From assembly GCA_024232965.1 (NCBI GenBank), contig JACKQF010000007.1:62001-126000 (forward strand): DNA of 64,000 nucleotides, given 5' to 3'. Numbering within the stretch: position 1 is the first letter of the stretch; the number at the start of each line of letters is the position of its first letter. Shown piece by piece: positions 54,467 through 63,708 of the stretch. The stretch comes from Verrucomicrobiaceae bacterium (lineage in GTDB: Bacteria; Verrucomicrobiota; Verrucomicrobiia; Verrucomicrobiales; Verrucomicrobiaceae). The translations under genes and the position numbers were made by a program. Below the pieces are notes generated by a model. The model made no database searches. It worked only from the letters and a program-made list of their open reading frames with translations, and had not been told where the DNA came from.

Positions 54467-57400
54467 ATGCCCTCGACCGAATCGACTGCCTCTCTGCAAG
54501 CCTTCATCCAGCATTGGACGAACGCGGGCGCGAACGAGCGGGCCAACTCCCAGTCCTTCCTCCTCGGCCTCACCCAGCTCCTGGGCGTCCCCGCTCCCTC
54601 GAACGACCACAGCGTCGGCTACAGCTTCGAGTTTCCCGTCAAGGTCCCCGGCGGCACCAGCACGAACTTCCTCGATCTCTATCGGCGCGGGCACTTTGTC
54701 CTGGAGTCCAAGCAGTTCACCGCGCAGAAGCTAGAGCAGACCACCCTCGAGCTCGCCGCCATTCAGGCCGGTGCGGCGGAGGATAAAAAGAAGTCCGGCC
54801 CCGTCCGTGGCACCGGCTCCTGGGATGACGCCATGATCCGCGCCAAGGGCCAGGCAGAGCGCTACGTCCGCTCCCTCCCTGCCGACGAGCCGAATCCGCC
54901 CTTCATCATCGTCTGCGATGTCGGCCACAGCTTCGAGGTCTATGCGGACTTCACCCAGGCCGGCAAGGCCTACCTCCCTTTCCCAGATCCCCGCAGCTTC
55001 CGCATCCACCTCCGCGACCTTGAGCGCGAGGACATCCGCGAGCGACTACGCCTCATCTGGACGAACCCCACCGCGCTCGATCCCGCCAAGGTCAGCGCCG
55101 AGGTCACCCGCGAGATCGCCGCCTACCTTGCGGAGCTGGCCAAGTCCCTTGAGCAGGAAGGGCACGACCCCGAGGTCGTCGCCCAGTTCCTCACCCGCTG
55201 CCTCTTCTGCATGTTCGCGGAGGACGTAGACCTCATCCCAGACAATGCCTTTACCGAGCTGCTCAATTCCGTGCCCAAGGACGGCACCGGCTTCCCAGAG
55301 CTGCTCAGCACCCTCTTCCGGGAGATGAATACCGGCACCGGCAAGAGCATCTCCGTCGTCCTGCGCAAAAAGCTCCTCCAGTTCAATGGCGGCCTGTTCA
55401 AAGACGATACCGTCCTCCCCGTGAACGGCCTCCAGCTTGGCCTCATCAAGCAGGCGGCCAAGATGAACTGGCGCAATGTGGAGCCCGCCATCTTCGGCAC
55501 CCTGCTGGAGCGCGCCCTCGTCCCCTCAGAGCGCCACTCCCTCGGCGCGCACTTCACCCCCCGCGCCTATGTGGAGCGCCTCGTCCTCCCCACCGTCATC
55601 GAGCCCCTGCGCCAGGAGTGGGAGGACGTCCGCGCCGCCGCCATCACCCACGCCAACCGCTCCGCCCAGCACGCCGCCGCCGCCGCCGCTCTGGAACAAA
55701 GCTCCTCCGGCAAGACCCGGGCAGGCGATCTCGATGGCGCCAAGGCCGACTACAAGACCGCGCTGGATGAAAAAAAGGAGGCCGCCGCCGATATGCGCCG
55801 CGTCCAGCAGGAGATCCAGACCTTCCACGACCGCCTCTGCGCCGTCCGCGTGCTGGATCCCGCCTGCGGCAGCGGGAATTTCCTCTACGTCGCCCTGCAA
55901 CATCTCAAGATCCTTGAGGGCGAGGTCCTCGACACCGCCGCCCAGTTTGGGGAAAACATGAAGCTGGAGCTAGAGACCCACACCATCGATCCCCACCAGT
56001 TCCTCGGCATCGAGCTCAACCCCCGCGCCGCCTCCATTGCGGAGCTCGTCCTCTGGATCGGCTACCTCCAGTGGCACTTCAAGATCCACGGCCAGCGCAC
56101 CCCGCCGGAGCCCATCCTCCGCGCCTTCAAAAACATCGAATGCCGCGATGCCGTGCTTCAGTATGACGGCGATCCCCAGCCCGCGCTGGACGAGGCCGGG
56201 CAAATCAAGACCGTCTGGGACCGCCGCAGTTACAAGACCGATCTCATCACCAATCGCGACGTGCCGGATGAGACCAAGCGCGTCCCCCTGCTGACCTACA
56301 CCAACCCACGCCCCGCCGAATGGCCCGAGGCGGATTTCATCGTCGGCAATCCGCCTTTCATCGGAAAAGTAAAGCTGCGTGAAGACCTCGGCGATGGTTA
56401 CGCCGAAACCCTGCGCCAGACCTATCCCGCCGTGCCGGAGTCCGCCGACTTCGTGCTCTACTGGTGGCACAAGGCCGCCCTGCTCGTGCGCCAGGGTCAG
56501 GCCCGGCGCTTCGGCCTCATCACCACCAACAGTCTCCGCCAAACTTTCGCCCGCCGCGTAGTACAGATGCATCTGGAAGGGAGCGCGGACGCCCTTGTCC
56601 AACCCTCAAAAAATCGCGACGGCACCGCAAAGCTAGATGAATCGGGCAGGAGTGCCAGCCGTCCGCTCTCCCTCGCTTTCGCCATCCCTGATCATCCGTG
56701 GGTAGACATCGCCGAAGGTGCCGCCGTGCGCATCGCTATGACCGTCGGGATTCCTGGAGAAGTAAAAGGCGATTTGTTCGAGGTTGCTAGTGAGGAATCA
56801 CAGCAGGATGGATCATCGTTGGTAAAATTTTGTGCTGTAAAACACGAACGCATTTCTGCTGACCTCAGCGTCGGTGCCAATGTATCATCGATGCGTTCTT
56901 TGCGAGCAAATGATCTGCTTGCGAGCACTGGTCTAATTCTTGGTGGGCGCGGGTTTGTGATAACGAATGCAGATGCTAACGCCTTCTCCAAACAGAATGA
57001 GGCAGCCAAGAAGCTGATCTTCCCGCTACGTAATGGCGAGGATTTGACGAACGTATGCCGCAACATGTTCGTGCTCGACACTAACGGCTGGAGTGAAGAG
57101 GACCTCAGAACCGAAGCGCCTGAAATTTATCAACACTTGTTCACACACGTTTATGCTGAACGTCAGCAGAACAGCGATCCAAAACTTCGAAGACTGTGGT
57201 GGTTGTTCAGGCGCAGTAACGAACAAGTGCGGAATGCAATCAAAGGACTCGATCGTTTCATTGTGACGGTCGAGACTTCAAAGCACCGATTCTTTACGTT
57301 CTTCGAGGCAGGCACAAGGCCCGAACATGTTCTGGTCGTTGCAGGTCTTAATGACGCGTATTTTCTGGGTGTTTTAAGCGGTCGCATTCATGTCATGTTC

Positions 57401-58131
57401 AGTCTGGCCGCAGGAGGCGATCTTGGAGGGTCACCCCTCGTTATAACAAATCGCGCTGCTTCGACCCCTTCCCATTCCCCTTGTGCGGAGAACCCGAGAA
57501 GGAACGCATCCGGGCCTTGGCGGAGGCGCTGGACGCGCACCGCAAGCGCGTCAGGCCGCGCATCCCGGCCTGACGCTAACCGGCATGTATAACGTGCTGG
57601 AGAAGCTGCGCGCCGGGGAGGCGCTCAACGCCAAAGAAAACTCATCCACGAGCAGGGGCTCGTCTCCATCCTCCAGCAATTGCATGACGACCTCGACGCC
57701 GCCGTCTTCGCCGCCTACGGCTGGCCCGCCACCCTGACGGATGCAGAGATCCTGGAACGCCTCGTCGCCCTCAACGCCCAGCGCGCCGCAGAGGAAGCAC
57801 GCGGCATCATCCACTGGTTGCGGCCCGATTATCAGCAGGCCGGCACCAAGTCCCCCACCCAAGGCGCGCTGGATCTGCCCACCCAGAAGAAACAAGCCCA
57901 AGTCCACCCCCACTGCCCGCGCCTCCACCGCCAAGCAGCGCCCTGGGCCCAAGCCACTCGCAGACCGCTTCCTGCGCCGTCGAAGCCGCCCTCCACGCCG
58001 CAGGCCATCCCGTCACCGCCCAGGAACTCTCCACCCAATTCTCCCGAGCCAAACCCGCAGACCTCCAAGAGATCCTAGAAAGCCTCGTCACACTCGGCAG
58101 AGCCTGCAGGACGGGGGAGAAGTTTGGGTGA
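54467..58131 (+). pseudogene. MmeI-like type IIL restriction-modification enzyme, 3' frameshifted
   Basis: The intact part (54467 to about 57430) encodes a fused endonuclease-methyltransferase. The N-terminus has D70-x9-E80-S-K82 (LDLYRRGHFVLESKQ), the same PD-(D/E)XK spacing I recall for MmeI. Adenine N6-methyltransferase motifs follow: DPACGSGNFLYVAL (motif I) and VGNPPFIG (motif IV, NPPF). The region 56750-57430 is the expected target-recognition domain and is clearly AT-richer. After about 57430 the family sequence continues only by changing frame: TPRYNKSRCFDPFPFP, then HPGLTLTGMYNVLEKLRAGE, then HDDLDAAVFAAYGWP, then HPVTAQELSTQFSRAKPADL, ending at a TGA at 58129. Each change fits one lost base: near 57430 (a G run), near 57550, near 57637 (an A run) and between 57830 and 57960. 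The uncorrected frame stops at 57592. Either the gene is decayed or the sequence has indel errors. Confidence 0.8.
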
Positions 58132-58145
58132 GGGCCCGCCGAGCC

Positions 58146-58179
58146 CCACCGCCGTGGCAGTCGTTTTTCTCTTTTTTTC
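58146..58179 (+). terminator. Short stem with T-tract after the restriction-modification gene
   Basis: CCAC-CGCC-GTGG (58146-58157) is a 4-bp stem, followed after a few bases by a long T-rich run (58163-58179). The stem is too short for strong termination on its own. The rest of 58180-58338 is AT-rich and shows no gene. Confidence 0.3.
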
Positions 58180-58338
58180 TAGGGCACCTGGCAAAAAAGT
58201 CTTGGCATCCAGGAAAGTTTTGGTGGAATTTGCCACTATGCCATTGCCTCTTACATGGGATTCAGGTTTGGTGTGGATTCTTCCTCGCCAGGGGTCGCGT
58301 GGGATGCGATGCAAACTAATCAACCCATCCATCCTACC

Positions 58339-58824
58339 ATGGCCTCCGATAACCGCATCTCAGTCGAGCTAACGCCCGCGCAAAAGACCGCCATCACTGA
58401 CGCTGTCGCAGCGCTGAAGACTGCCCTCACCGGCGTCATCATCAACCTCACCAAGGAGGAGCGACAAAGCCTGCCCAAAATCGCCGATAAGACCCTGGCC
58501 TTTGACGAAAAGTGCCAGGCCTACATGGCCGCCCGCCCGCAACTCGTTCCCGGCTTCATTGACCTGGCCGAAATGGCCAAGGACCGCGCCCTGATCGCGG
58601 ATATCCTGCCCTGCCTGCGCGAGCTGGCCCCGCTCTGCGAGGGGCTAGACGACACCGTCTCCCTGGCCTATACCGACATCTACGTGGCGGATCTGGCCTT
58701 TCACGCCAACGTCAAGCAGGCCTCCAAACGTGGCGTGCCCGGCACCGACACCATTTACGACGACTTGCGCGAGCGCTTCCCTGGCCGCCCGAAGGCAGTG
58801 CCCGCCCCGCCGCCCGTCCCCTAA
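58339..58824 (+). CDS. Conserved helical protein of unknown function
   Basis: This 161-residue protein starts at 58339. It appears all-helical: LTPAQKTAITDAVAALKTAL, INLTKEERQSLPKIADKTLAFDEKC and several further amphipathic segments ending in a Pro-rich tail. The LTKEERQSLPK-x-x-DK pattern recalls small hypothetical proteins common in Bacteroidota and Verrucomicrobiota, with no assigned role. No signal peptide is seen. A hairpin with a 12-bp stem follows the gene. Confidence 0.7.
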   Translation: MASDNRISVELTPAQKTAITDAVAALKTALTGVIINLTKEERQSLPKIADKTLAFDEKCQAYMAARPQLVPGFIDLAEMAKDRALIADILPCLRELAPLCEGLDDTVSLAYTDIYVADLAFHANVKQASKRGVPGTDTIYDDLRERFPGRPKAVPAPPPVP

Positions 58825-58880
58825 TTCTGCGTGATGGTCGGGCGTACCGTGATGCGCCGCGCCCAGCGCCTGGAAAACCA

Positions 58881-58911
58881 CCCCGTCGGGAGGCAAAATC
58901 TCCCGGCGGGG
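58881..58911 (+). terminator. Strong hairpin downstream of the helical-protein gene
   Basis: CCCCGTCGGGAG (58881-58892) and CTCCCGGCGGGG (58900-58911) form a 12-bp stem with one G-U pair and a 7-nt loop. It lies 56 bases after the stop. The downstream sequence is not T-rich, so termination may need a factor. Confidence 0.6.
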
Positions 58912-58970
58912 TACCTCTTGGGAGGTTGGACCCCCCAATTGCCCGTCCCAAGGCTCCAAAAGCCATCGCC

Positions 58971-59088
58971 GACCTCCCAACGAGGAGTCCAGACCCTCGC
59001 GAAAGTCTCCCAGACCTCCTAAAAGCTCTTGGCGACCTCCTAAAGCACCCCCGCAGCAGCGGACAAGTCCCGCCGACCTCCTAAAAGC
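58971..59088 (+). repeat. Short direct repeats in a 425-base non-coding spacer
   Basis: The word GACCTCCTAAAAGC recurs with small changes at 58971 (GACCTCCCAA), 59013, 59034 (GACCTCCTAAAGC) and 59075, at irregular spacing of about 21 to 42 bases. The spacer 58825-59249 contains no gene that I can support. Confidence 0.65.
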
Positions 59089-59160
59089 GAGCGCTGACCC
59101 ACCAACCGCCACCCGCAGGCTCCGCGCACGGAGTTCGGAGCGTCTAATTTCACCCTCTCG

Positions 59161-59216
59161 CAGAGAAATAAGTCCCAAAAGCAGAGAAAAAGGTCCCACA
59201 ACCAGAGAAAAGCGCA
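59161..59216 (+). repeat. 21-base tandem repeats before the collagen-like gene
   Basis: Units starting CAGAGAAA occur at 59161, 59182 and 59203 (the last partial). The first two are 21 bases each and share CAGAGAAA-x-A-x-GTCCCA-x-A. They lie 34 to 89 bases before the collagen-like start, probably in its leader. Confidence 0.65.
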
Positions 59217-59249
59217 GCCCTACCCAACCCACGCCTACCTGCCACCGCC

Positions 59250-59816
59250 ATGCCCTTTGACCCCAGCCTCCCCGCCACGAATGCGCCCCTAGAATCCCAG
59301 GTCATGCGCGACCAGTTCCAGGCGCTCTTCAATCTCATCAACAACATCGTCACCCTGACTCAGGCGCAGGTGGACGGCGTCGCCACCCTGAACCCGGGAG
59401 ATCCCGCCACGGTCAACGTCAGCATCAGCGGCGGGGTGCTGCATTTATCCTTCGGCATCCCGCAGGGTGCGGAGGGTCCGCAAGGCAGCGATGGTCCGCA
59501 GGGGCCGCCCTTTGGCAATGCCGTCGTCGATAGCGTGTCCAGCGTCCCCCCAGGTAGCCCCGCTGGCGTTAGTACCTGGTTCGATGGCTCGGACGTGCAC
59601 TTCAGCTTTGAGCTACCGCAAGGCGAAGCCGGGGAGCAAGGCCCAGCGGGGGAGGTGACCTACTCCGATCTGAGCAACGAACTCACCAACAACACCAGCG
59701 CCAATACCAACAACGTCAGCACCCTGGGCATCTACGTCAACGATCCCCCCAGCCAAGGCGATGTGCAGTCCATCGTCGATAAGCTGGACGAGCTAATCAA
59801 CGCCCTGCGGCGGTGA
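59250..59816 (+). CDS. Collagen-like, phage-tail-fibre-like protein
   Basis: This 188-residue protein starts MPFDPSLPATNAPLESQVMRDQ. Two short Gly-x-y triplet blocks (GIPQGAEGPQGSDGPQGPP and LPQGEAGEQGPAGEV) flank a segment with the same beta-strand pattern (VNVSISGGVLHLSF, later STWFDGSDVHFSFELPQG). The C-terminus is helical (VQSIVDKLDELINALRR) and may trimerise. Such layouts occur in phage tail fibres and in secreted bacterial collagen-like proteins. No signal peptide is present, which favours a phage-derived or intracellular-assembled structure. No other phage gene is nearby. Confidence 0.7.
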   Translation: MPFDPSLPATNAPLESQVMRDQFQALFNLINNIVTLTQAQVDGVATLNPGDPATVNVSISGGVLHLSFGIPQGAEGPQGSDGPQGPPFGNAVVDSVSSVPPGSPAGVSTWFDGSDVHFSFELPQGEAGEQGPAGEVTYSDLSNELTNNTSANTNNVSTLGIYVNDPPSQGDVQSIVDKLDELINALRR

Positions 59817-59856
59817 ACCCCGCCATACCCTCCACCCTCCCCGACCCCATCCTCCC

Positions 59857-60684
59857 ATGAGCGACATCCCCGACGAAGACTGGCGGCCCGCACCAGAGCC
59901 GCAGAATGAACTGGAACGACTGATCAGGCAGGCGGCGGAGGATCCATCGCTGCAGGGACGCATGTTCCGGCTGCTGATGAAGTCAGATCTGTCCATCTAC
60001 GTGCCCTACCATCCAGAGCTGCTGGGGGAGTTCACCCGCACGACGGACGAGGGCTTTACCTGGACCACCTATTCGGATGAGGAAGGGCCCTTTGCGGCGG
60101 TCTTCACCAGCGGTGCTGCTGCCTCCTATGAGCTGCGCAATCTCCGCAAAAGTGGCGCGGAGAAGCCCCTGATCTGCACCCTGCCTGCGGATGTGCTGAT
60201 GGCTTTCCTGAACAACGGCAGGACGACCGTGCGGGTGATGGCGGCTGGCGGCGGTACCATCCGGCTCAAGCCGAAAGCCGTCGCCTCCCTGGTGGCAGGT
60301 GAATTCACCGGGGAGCGCCCGATTCATGAGGAGGGCAGGGAGAAGCAGTCGGTGACGCTCTACCCCGTGCCAGACAAAAAGGTGCCGATGAAGATGCGCC
60401 AAGCGATCCGCGTCTTTTGCGCGCGGCGACGGGTGCCCATCGGTGTGTACGTGTTTCATCAGGTGGATGAGCAGACAGGGGAGGTGCCGGGGAATGACCT
60501 GCGCGTGATCCTCTGGCTGCGGCATGAGGACCCCGTGTTCTACAGCGACTTCTGCCTGATGGCGCAGAAGCTATGCCCCGCGCACATGGAGTTCTACTGC
60601 GCCGCCGTCACCTCCGATGACGAGCAAGCCGTGGCCTTCCTCCAAAACCAAATCCCGCTCTGGCCCCTGACGAAGGTGGAGTGA
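59857..60684 (+). CDS. SseB-family protein
   Basis: This 275-residue cytoplasmic protein matches the SseB layout: an N-terminal helix (NELERLIRQAAEDPSLQGRMFRLLM), a strand block YVPYHPE, then a TYSDEEGPFAAVFTS segment, and a C-terminal domain (QAIRVFCARRRVPIGVYVFHQVDE, then ILWLRHEDPVFYSDFCLMAQKL). SseB was named for serine sensitivity in E. coli; its molecular role is unclear. It is 40 bases downstream of the collagen-like gene on the same strand, so they may be co-transcribed. Confidence 0.75.
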   Translation: MSDIPDEDWRPAPEPQNELERLIRQAAEDPSLQGRMFRLLMKSDLSIYVPYHPELLGEFTRTTDEGFTWTTYSDEEGPFAAVFTSGAAASYELRNLRKSGAEKPLICTLPADVLMAFLNNGRTTVRVMAAGGGTIRLKPKAVASLVAGEFTGERPIHEEGREKQSVTLYPVPDKKVPMKMRQAIRVFCARRRVPIGVYVFHQVDEQTGEVPGNDLRVILWLRHEDPVFYSDFCLMAQKLCPAHMEFYCAAVTSDDEQAVAFLQNQIPLWPLTKVE

Positions 60685-60825
60685 GGGGGCGGGAGATGGA
60701 AGTGGCGATTCGGAGGCAAACATTGACGTGAATGCCGGGTGGCCTCAATCCAACCGCAAATTGCGGCGCAGAATATTGGGACCCACTGGTGTTGCATCGT
60801 GCCCTTACCAGTGTCTTGTCAAAAG

Positions 60826-61770
60826 ATGAAACGCCCCTCCATTGCCATATCGCTACGCATCTTCGTTCTTATTGGGGGCGCTATTGCTTCTCAACTCTCG
60901 GGCCAGACCGCACAAAATAGCAGGCCTCTAACGGCGGCGGTTGGTGAAAATTGGGTGATTCGATGGAACCGCTCCGATGACTTCAATGACAGCAACGTCG
61001 ATTGGCGGAAATGGCAGAAAAAGCCCGAGCAGTTCAGTGGATGGAGATGGGACAACGAAGGAAACGTCACTGCCCAAGACGGATTCCTGAAGATCACACT
61101 CCGCAACGATTCCCCGGCAATGAAAGGAAAGGACGGGAAGGATCGAGCCGGCAGCAGCTACACGTCTGGGATGCTGAAATCGTATTCAAAGGGAACCTAT
61201 GGCTACTACGAAGCCCGAATCAAAGGTGCCCCGATGTTCCCCGGAGCCAGTCCCGCATTTTGGCTCTACAGCGTGATCGACGACGCAATCACTCCGATTG
61301 GAGAGGTGCGGTACAGCGAAATCGATATCGTGGAGCTGACGCAGAGGCAATCGCATGTGGAGGGGAATGAACGCATCACCGACCATAACCTCCACGCCAT
61401 CTTATCGAACGGAAAGCCGGGGGTGCCGGGGCGCGAGTGGCATCGACCCAATGACGCACGTTTTCGTGAAGCTCAGGCAAACGAATATCGCACGCCTTTC
61501 GACCCGAGGACGGATTTTCACACCTATGGATGCCGTGTCGATAAAGAACTGATCCTTTGGTATGTCGATGGTGTGGAGGTGGGACGGAAGCCCAATCAAT
61601 TCTGGCATCGGCCGATGAATGTCGCGCTTTCGCTCGGACTGCGCGCACCCTATTTGATGTGGAAAGACAACAAACTGGTGTTGGACGAAAAGGCTGGCGG
61701 CGGCGAATTCCCGACCCAGATGCTCGTGGATTACGTGAGAGTTTGGGAGATAGAGAGCAAATCGGAATAG
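60826..61770 (+). CDS. Exported GH16 glycoside hydrolase, carrageenase/agarase type
   Basis: The start at 60826 gives 314 residues with a signal peptide (SIAISLRIFVLIGGAIASQLSG). The GH16 active site is E165-I-D167-I-V-E170 (VRYSEIDIVELTQ): E165 nucleophile, E170 acid/base. GYYEARIKGAPMFPGASPAFWL precedes it and WYVDGVEVGRKP with WHRPMNVALSLGL follow, as in kappa-carrageenase, porphyranase and agarase members. It should cut beta-linkages in a galactan-like polysaccharide outside the cell. The fine specificity is uncertain. The gene appears less GC-rich than its neighbours, which could reflect transfer. No polysaccharide-utilisation locus is adjacent. Confidence 0.87.
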   Translation: MKRPSIAISLRIFVLIGGAIASQLSGQTAQNSRPLTAAVGENWVIRWNRSDDFNDSNVDWRKWQKKPEQFSGWRWDNEGNVTAQDGFLKITLRNDSPAMKGKDGKDRAGSSYTSGMLKSYSKGTYGYYEARIKGAPMFPGASPAFWLYSVIDDAITPIGEVRYSEIDIVELTQRQSHVEGNERITDHNLHAILSNGKPGVPGREWHRPNDARFREAQANEYRTPFDPRTDFHTYGCRVDKELILWYVDGVEVGRKPNQFWHRPMNVALSLGLRAPYLMWKDNKLVLDEKAGGGEFPTQMLVDYVRVWEIESKSE

Positions 61771-61804
61771 CGGATGTCTTGTTTGAAGCACCCGCTCCTC
61801 ATGC

Positions 61805-63679
61805 TCACCAGCTCATGCGGAAGCCGACGAGAGCGCTCTGGCTTTCGTAATTCTCGCGGCCGAGATCGGCCTGGTAGGCGAGGTACACGGCGTAGCTCTT
61901 CCAGGCGATGTTGAGTCCGGCGGTGACGAGCACGCTATCGCGTCCGATTTTGGGCCCGTTAACGGTGAAGCGGCGGCGGGGATTGTTGGCGAAACGGGCG
62001 TCGAAGGGGAGTTCTTCGTCGAGGAACTCATGCTGCCACTGTGCGCTGACGGAGGGGGTGATGCGGGTATCGCCCCAGTGGGAGGTATGGGCGATGCGTG
62101 GGCCAATGCGGCTGCGAAGGGAGTTGGCACTCTGGGATTCGATCTTCAGGGGAACGAGCGATCCGATTTCGTCGTAGCCGTTGATTCCGACGATGGTGTA
62201 GAGGAGCGATGCCATGGGGGTGATGGTCCAATCGCCAACAGTCATGTCGTAGCCGACGCCAAGGTAGCTATCGAACTGCCCGCCCTCCGTTTTGCCACGA
62301 GCCATGCCAAGGAAGGCGCTGCGCTCGATATCGTAGCTGTTGTAACCGCCACCGACGAGTCCTTCGGTGTAGAAATTGCCGTGCTGATACATGCCGTAGA
62401 GCGCGGCCTTGCCGCCGTCTGTCTCTACCTTGCCATCGCCGACGAGGTCGGCTCTGGAGTGCGAGTACCCGATGGTGACGCCAGCGACGAAGCTGTCGCT
62501 GAGGCGCACGTCCATGCCGATGCTGGTGCCGATGCTGGAGCCGTCGTAGTTGTTGGCATCGCCTGCGATGGTGGAGTTGCCGGTGGCGGTGATGAAGAAG
62601 CCGTAGCGATTATCTTCTTCCAACTGCACGGGATCTGGCTGCACGCTGAGGCCGACTTTGCCAGCCTTGGCGCTGAGTGGGTTCTTGCCGCCCCAGGGAT
62701 TCTTTCCGCTGACTGGGTTTTTCTCGCTGGTGCTGGGTGTGTAGGCATCTGGCGCGGCAGAGGAAGGCCGTCCGGTGCGGAAGGGTTGGTTGGCGCGGAG
62801 GTCGGCAAAGCGCTGCTGCATGGTGAATACTTCGGTATCGAACTGGGCGAAGCCCTGGGTGTAGATGGAGGTGAGACCTGGCAGCGTGCTGACATCTACG
62901 GTCATGGCAGCGAGGATGAGGGCGGCTTTCAGATCTTCCACCTTGGGTTTGACGTCACTGGTGGAGGTTCTGATCAACTCCTTACAGATCGCTGCTGCGA
63001 TGGTGTTGGTGTCCATGGTCACGGCACCGTTTAAGGCGAGCAGGCGGCCCGTGACGGTGGCGCCGGTGTTCGCGGTGATGGATGTGTTGGCGAGGATTGT
63101 GCCAATGAAGACAGTGTTGGCACCCAGAGTCGCGGAAGTGCCGACCTGCCAGAAGACGTTGCACCCATCCGCGCCGTTGACGAGGATGATGGAGCTATTC
63201 GATGCAGTGACGAGAGTGGACCCGGTTTGGAAAATCCAGACTGCATTGGGGTTGCCTTGAGCATCGAGCGTCAGTACGCCCGTAATGGCAAAGGAGCTGG
63301 GGTCATTGTAAACGCCAGCGACGAGTGTCGATCCACCGAGATCGAAGGCGGGGGCGAAGACGACATTGGCGGAGCGCCCAAAGGCATCGTTGTACGCCGT
63401 GACCATATCGTTTTTCGCCTGCTGGGTGACGGCGTTGCCGCCGAAGTTTGTCCCGTTCAGGGTAACGCTATTGGCACCGGGGCCAAAACCTGTCTGGCTG
63501 ATGGTGGGAAACGAGCCCACATCTCCGGTGACTGTGGTGGCGCCAGTGTTGGTAATCCCCGAGCCACCGACGACGGCAAAGCTGGTGGCAGTCCCCAGGT
63601 CAACGGACTGGGCACAAACGGAAGAGGCCAAGAGTGGTATCGTCGCTAACAGGACGCTAAGTAAGTAAGGCAGTTTCAT
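61805..63679 (-). CDS. Ice-binding-like (DUF3494) protein fused to an autotransporter barrel
   Basis: This 624-residue protein has a signal peptide (LLSVLLATIPLLASSVCA). Residues about 25-235 match the DUF3494 ice-binding-like beta-helix: LGTATSFAVVGGSGITNTG, TVTGDVG, QQAKNDMVTAYNDA, LVAGVYND, then AVWIFQTGSTL and NVFWQVGTSATLG. After a helical neck (270-298, FDTEVFTMQQRFADLRANQPF) comes a KNP-repeat linker at 300-342 with three KNP units. Residues about 345-624 form an outer-membrane autotransporter beta-barrel that ends in a terminal aromatic residue (FRMSW). The passenger is therefore displayed outside as an adhesin-like domain; DUF3494 domains are mostly adhesive or ice-binding, so ice binding itself is not proven. 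The leader holds a 12-base tandem repeat. Confidence 0.88.
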   Translation of the reverse strand: MKLPYLLSVLLATIPLLASSVCAQSVDLGTATSFAVVGGSGITNTGATTVTGDVGSFPTISQTGFGPGANSVTLNGTNFGGNAVTQQAKNDMVTAYNDAFGRSANVVFAPAFDLGGSTLVAGVYNDPSSFAITGVLTLDAQGNPNAVWIFQTGSTLVTASNSSIILVNGADGCNVFWQVGTSATLGANTVFIGTILANTSITANTGATVTGRLLALNGAVTMDTNTIAAAICKELIRTSTSDVKPKVEDLKAALILAAMTVDVSTLPGLTSIYTQGFAQFDTEVFTMQQRFADLRANQPFRTGRPSSAAPDAYTPSTSEKNPVSGKNPWGGKNPLSAKAGKVGLSVQPDPVQLEEDNRYGFFITATGNSTIAGDANNYDGSSIGTSIGMDVRLSDSFVAGVTIGYSHSRADLVGDGKVETDGGKAALYGMYQHGNFYTEGLVGGGYNSYDIERSAFLGMARGKTEGGQFDSYLGVGYDMTVGDWTITPMASLLYTIVGINGYDEIGSLVPLKIESQSANSLRSRIGPRIAHTSHWGDTRITPSVSAQWQHEFLDEELPFDARFANNPRRRFTVNGPKIGRDSVLVTAGLNIAWKSYAVYLAYQADLGRENYESQSALVGFRMSW

Positions 63680-63708
63680 GGGAGTTGGTTGGGGTGCCGG
63701 GGCTATGG

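Noticed and set aside
54457..57592. Intact methyltransferase ending at 57592
   Set aside because: The last ~50 residues are out-of-family Arg/Ser-rich sequence; family sequence continues in other frames to 58131.
57741..58319. 192-codon frame overlapping the restriction-modification 3' end
   Set aside because: Low-complexity Pro/Arg-rich shadow frame; the meaningful protein sequence lies in the other two frames.
58971..59216. CRISPR-like repeats
   Set aside because: Repeats are short, irregularly spaced or directly tandem, with no uniform spacers and no cas genes.
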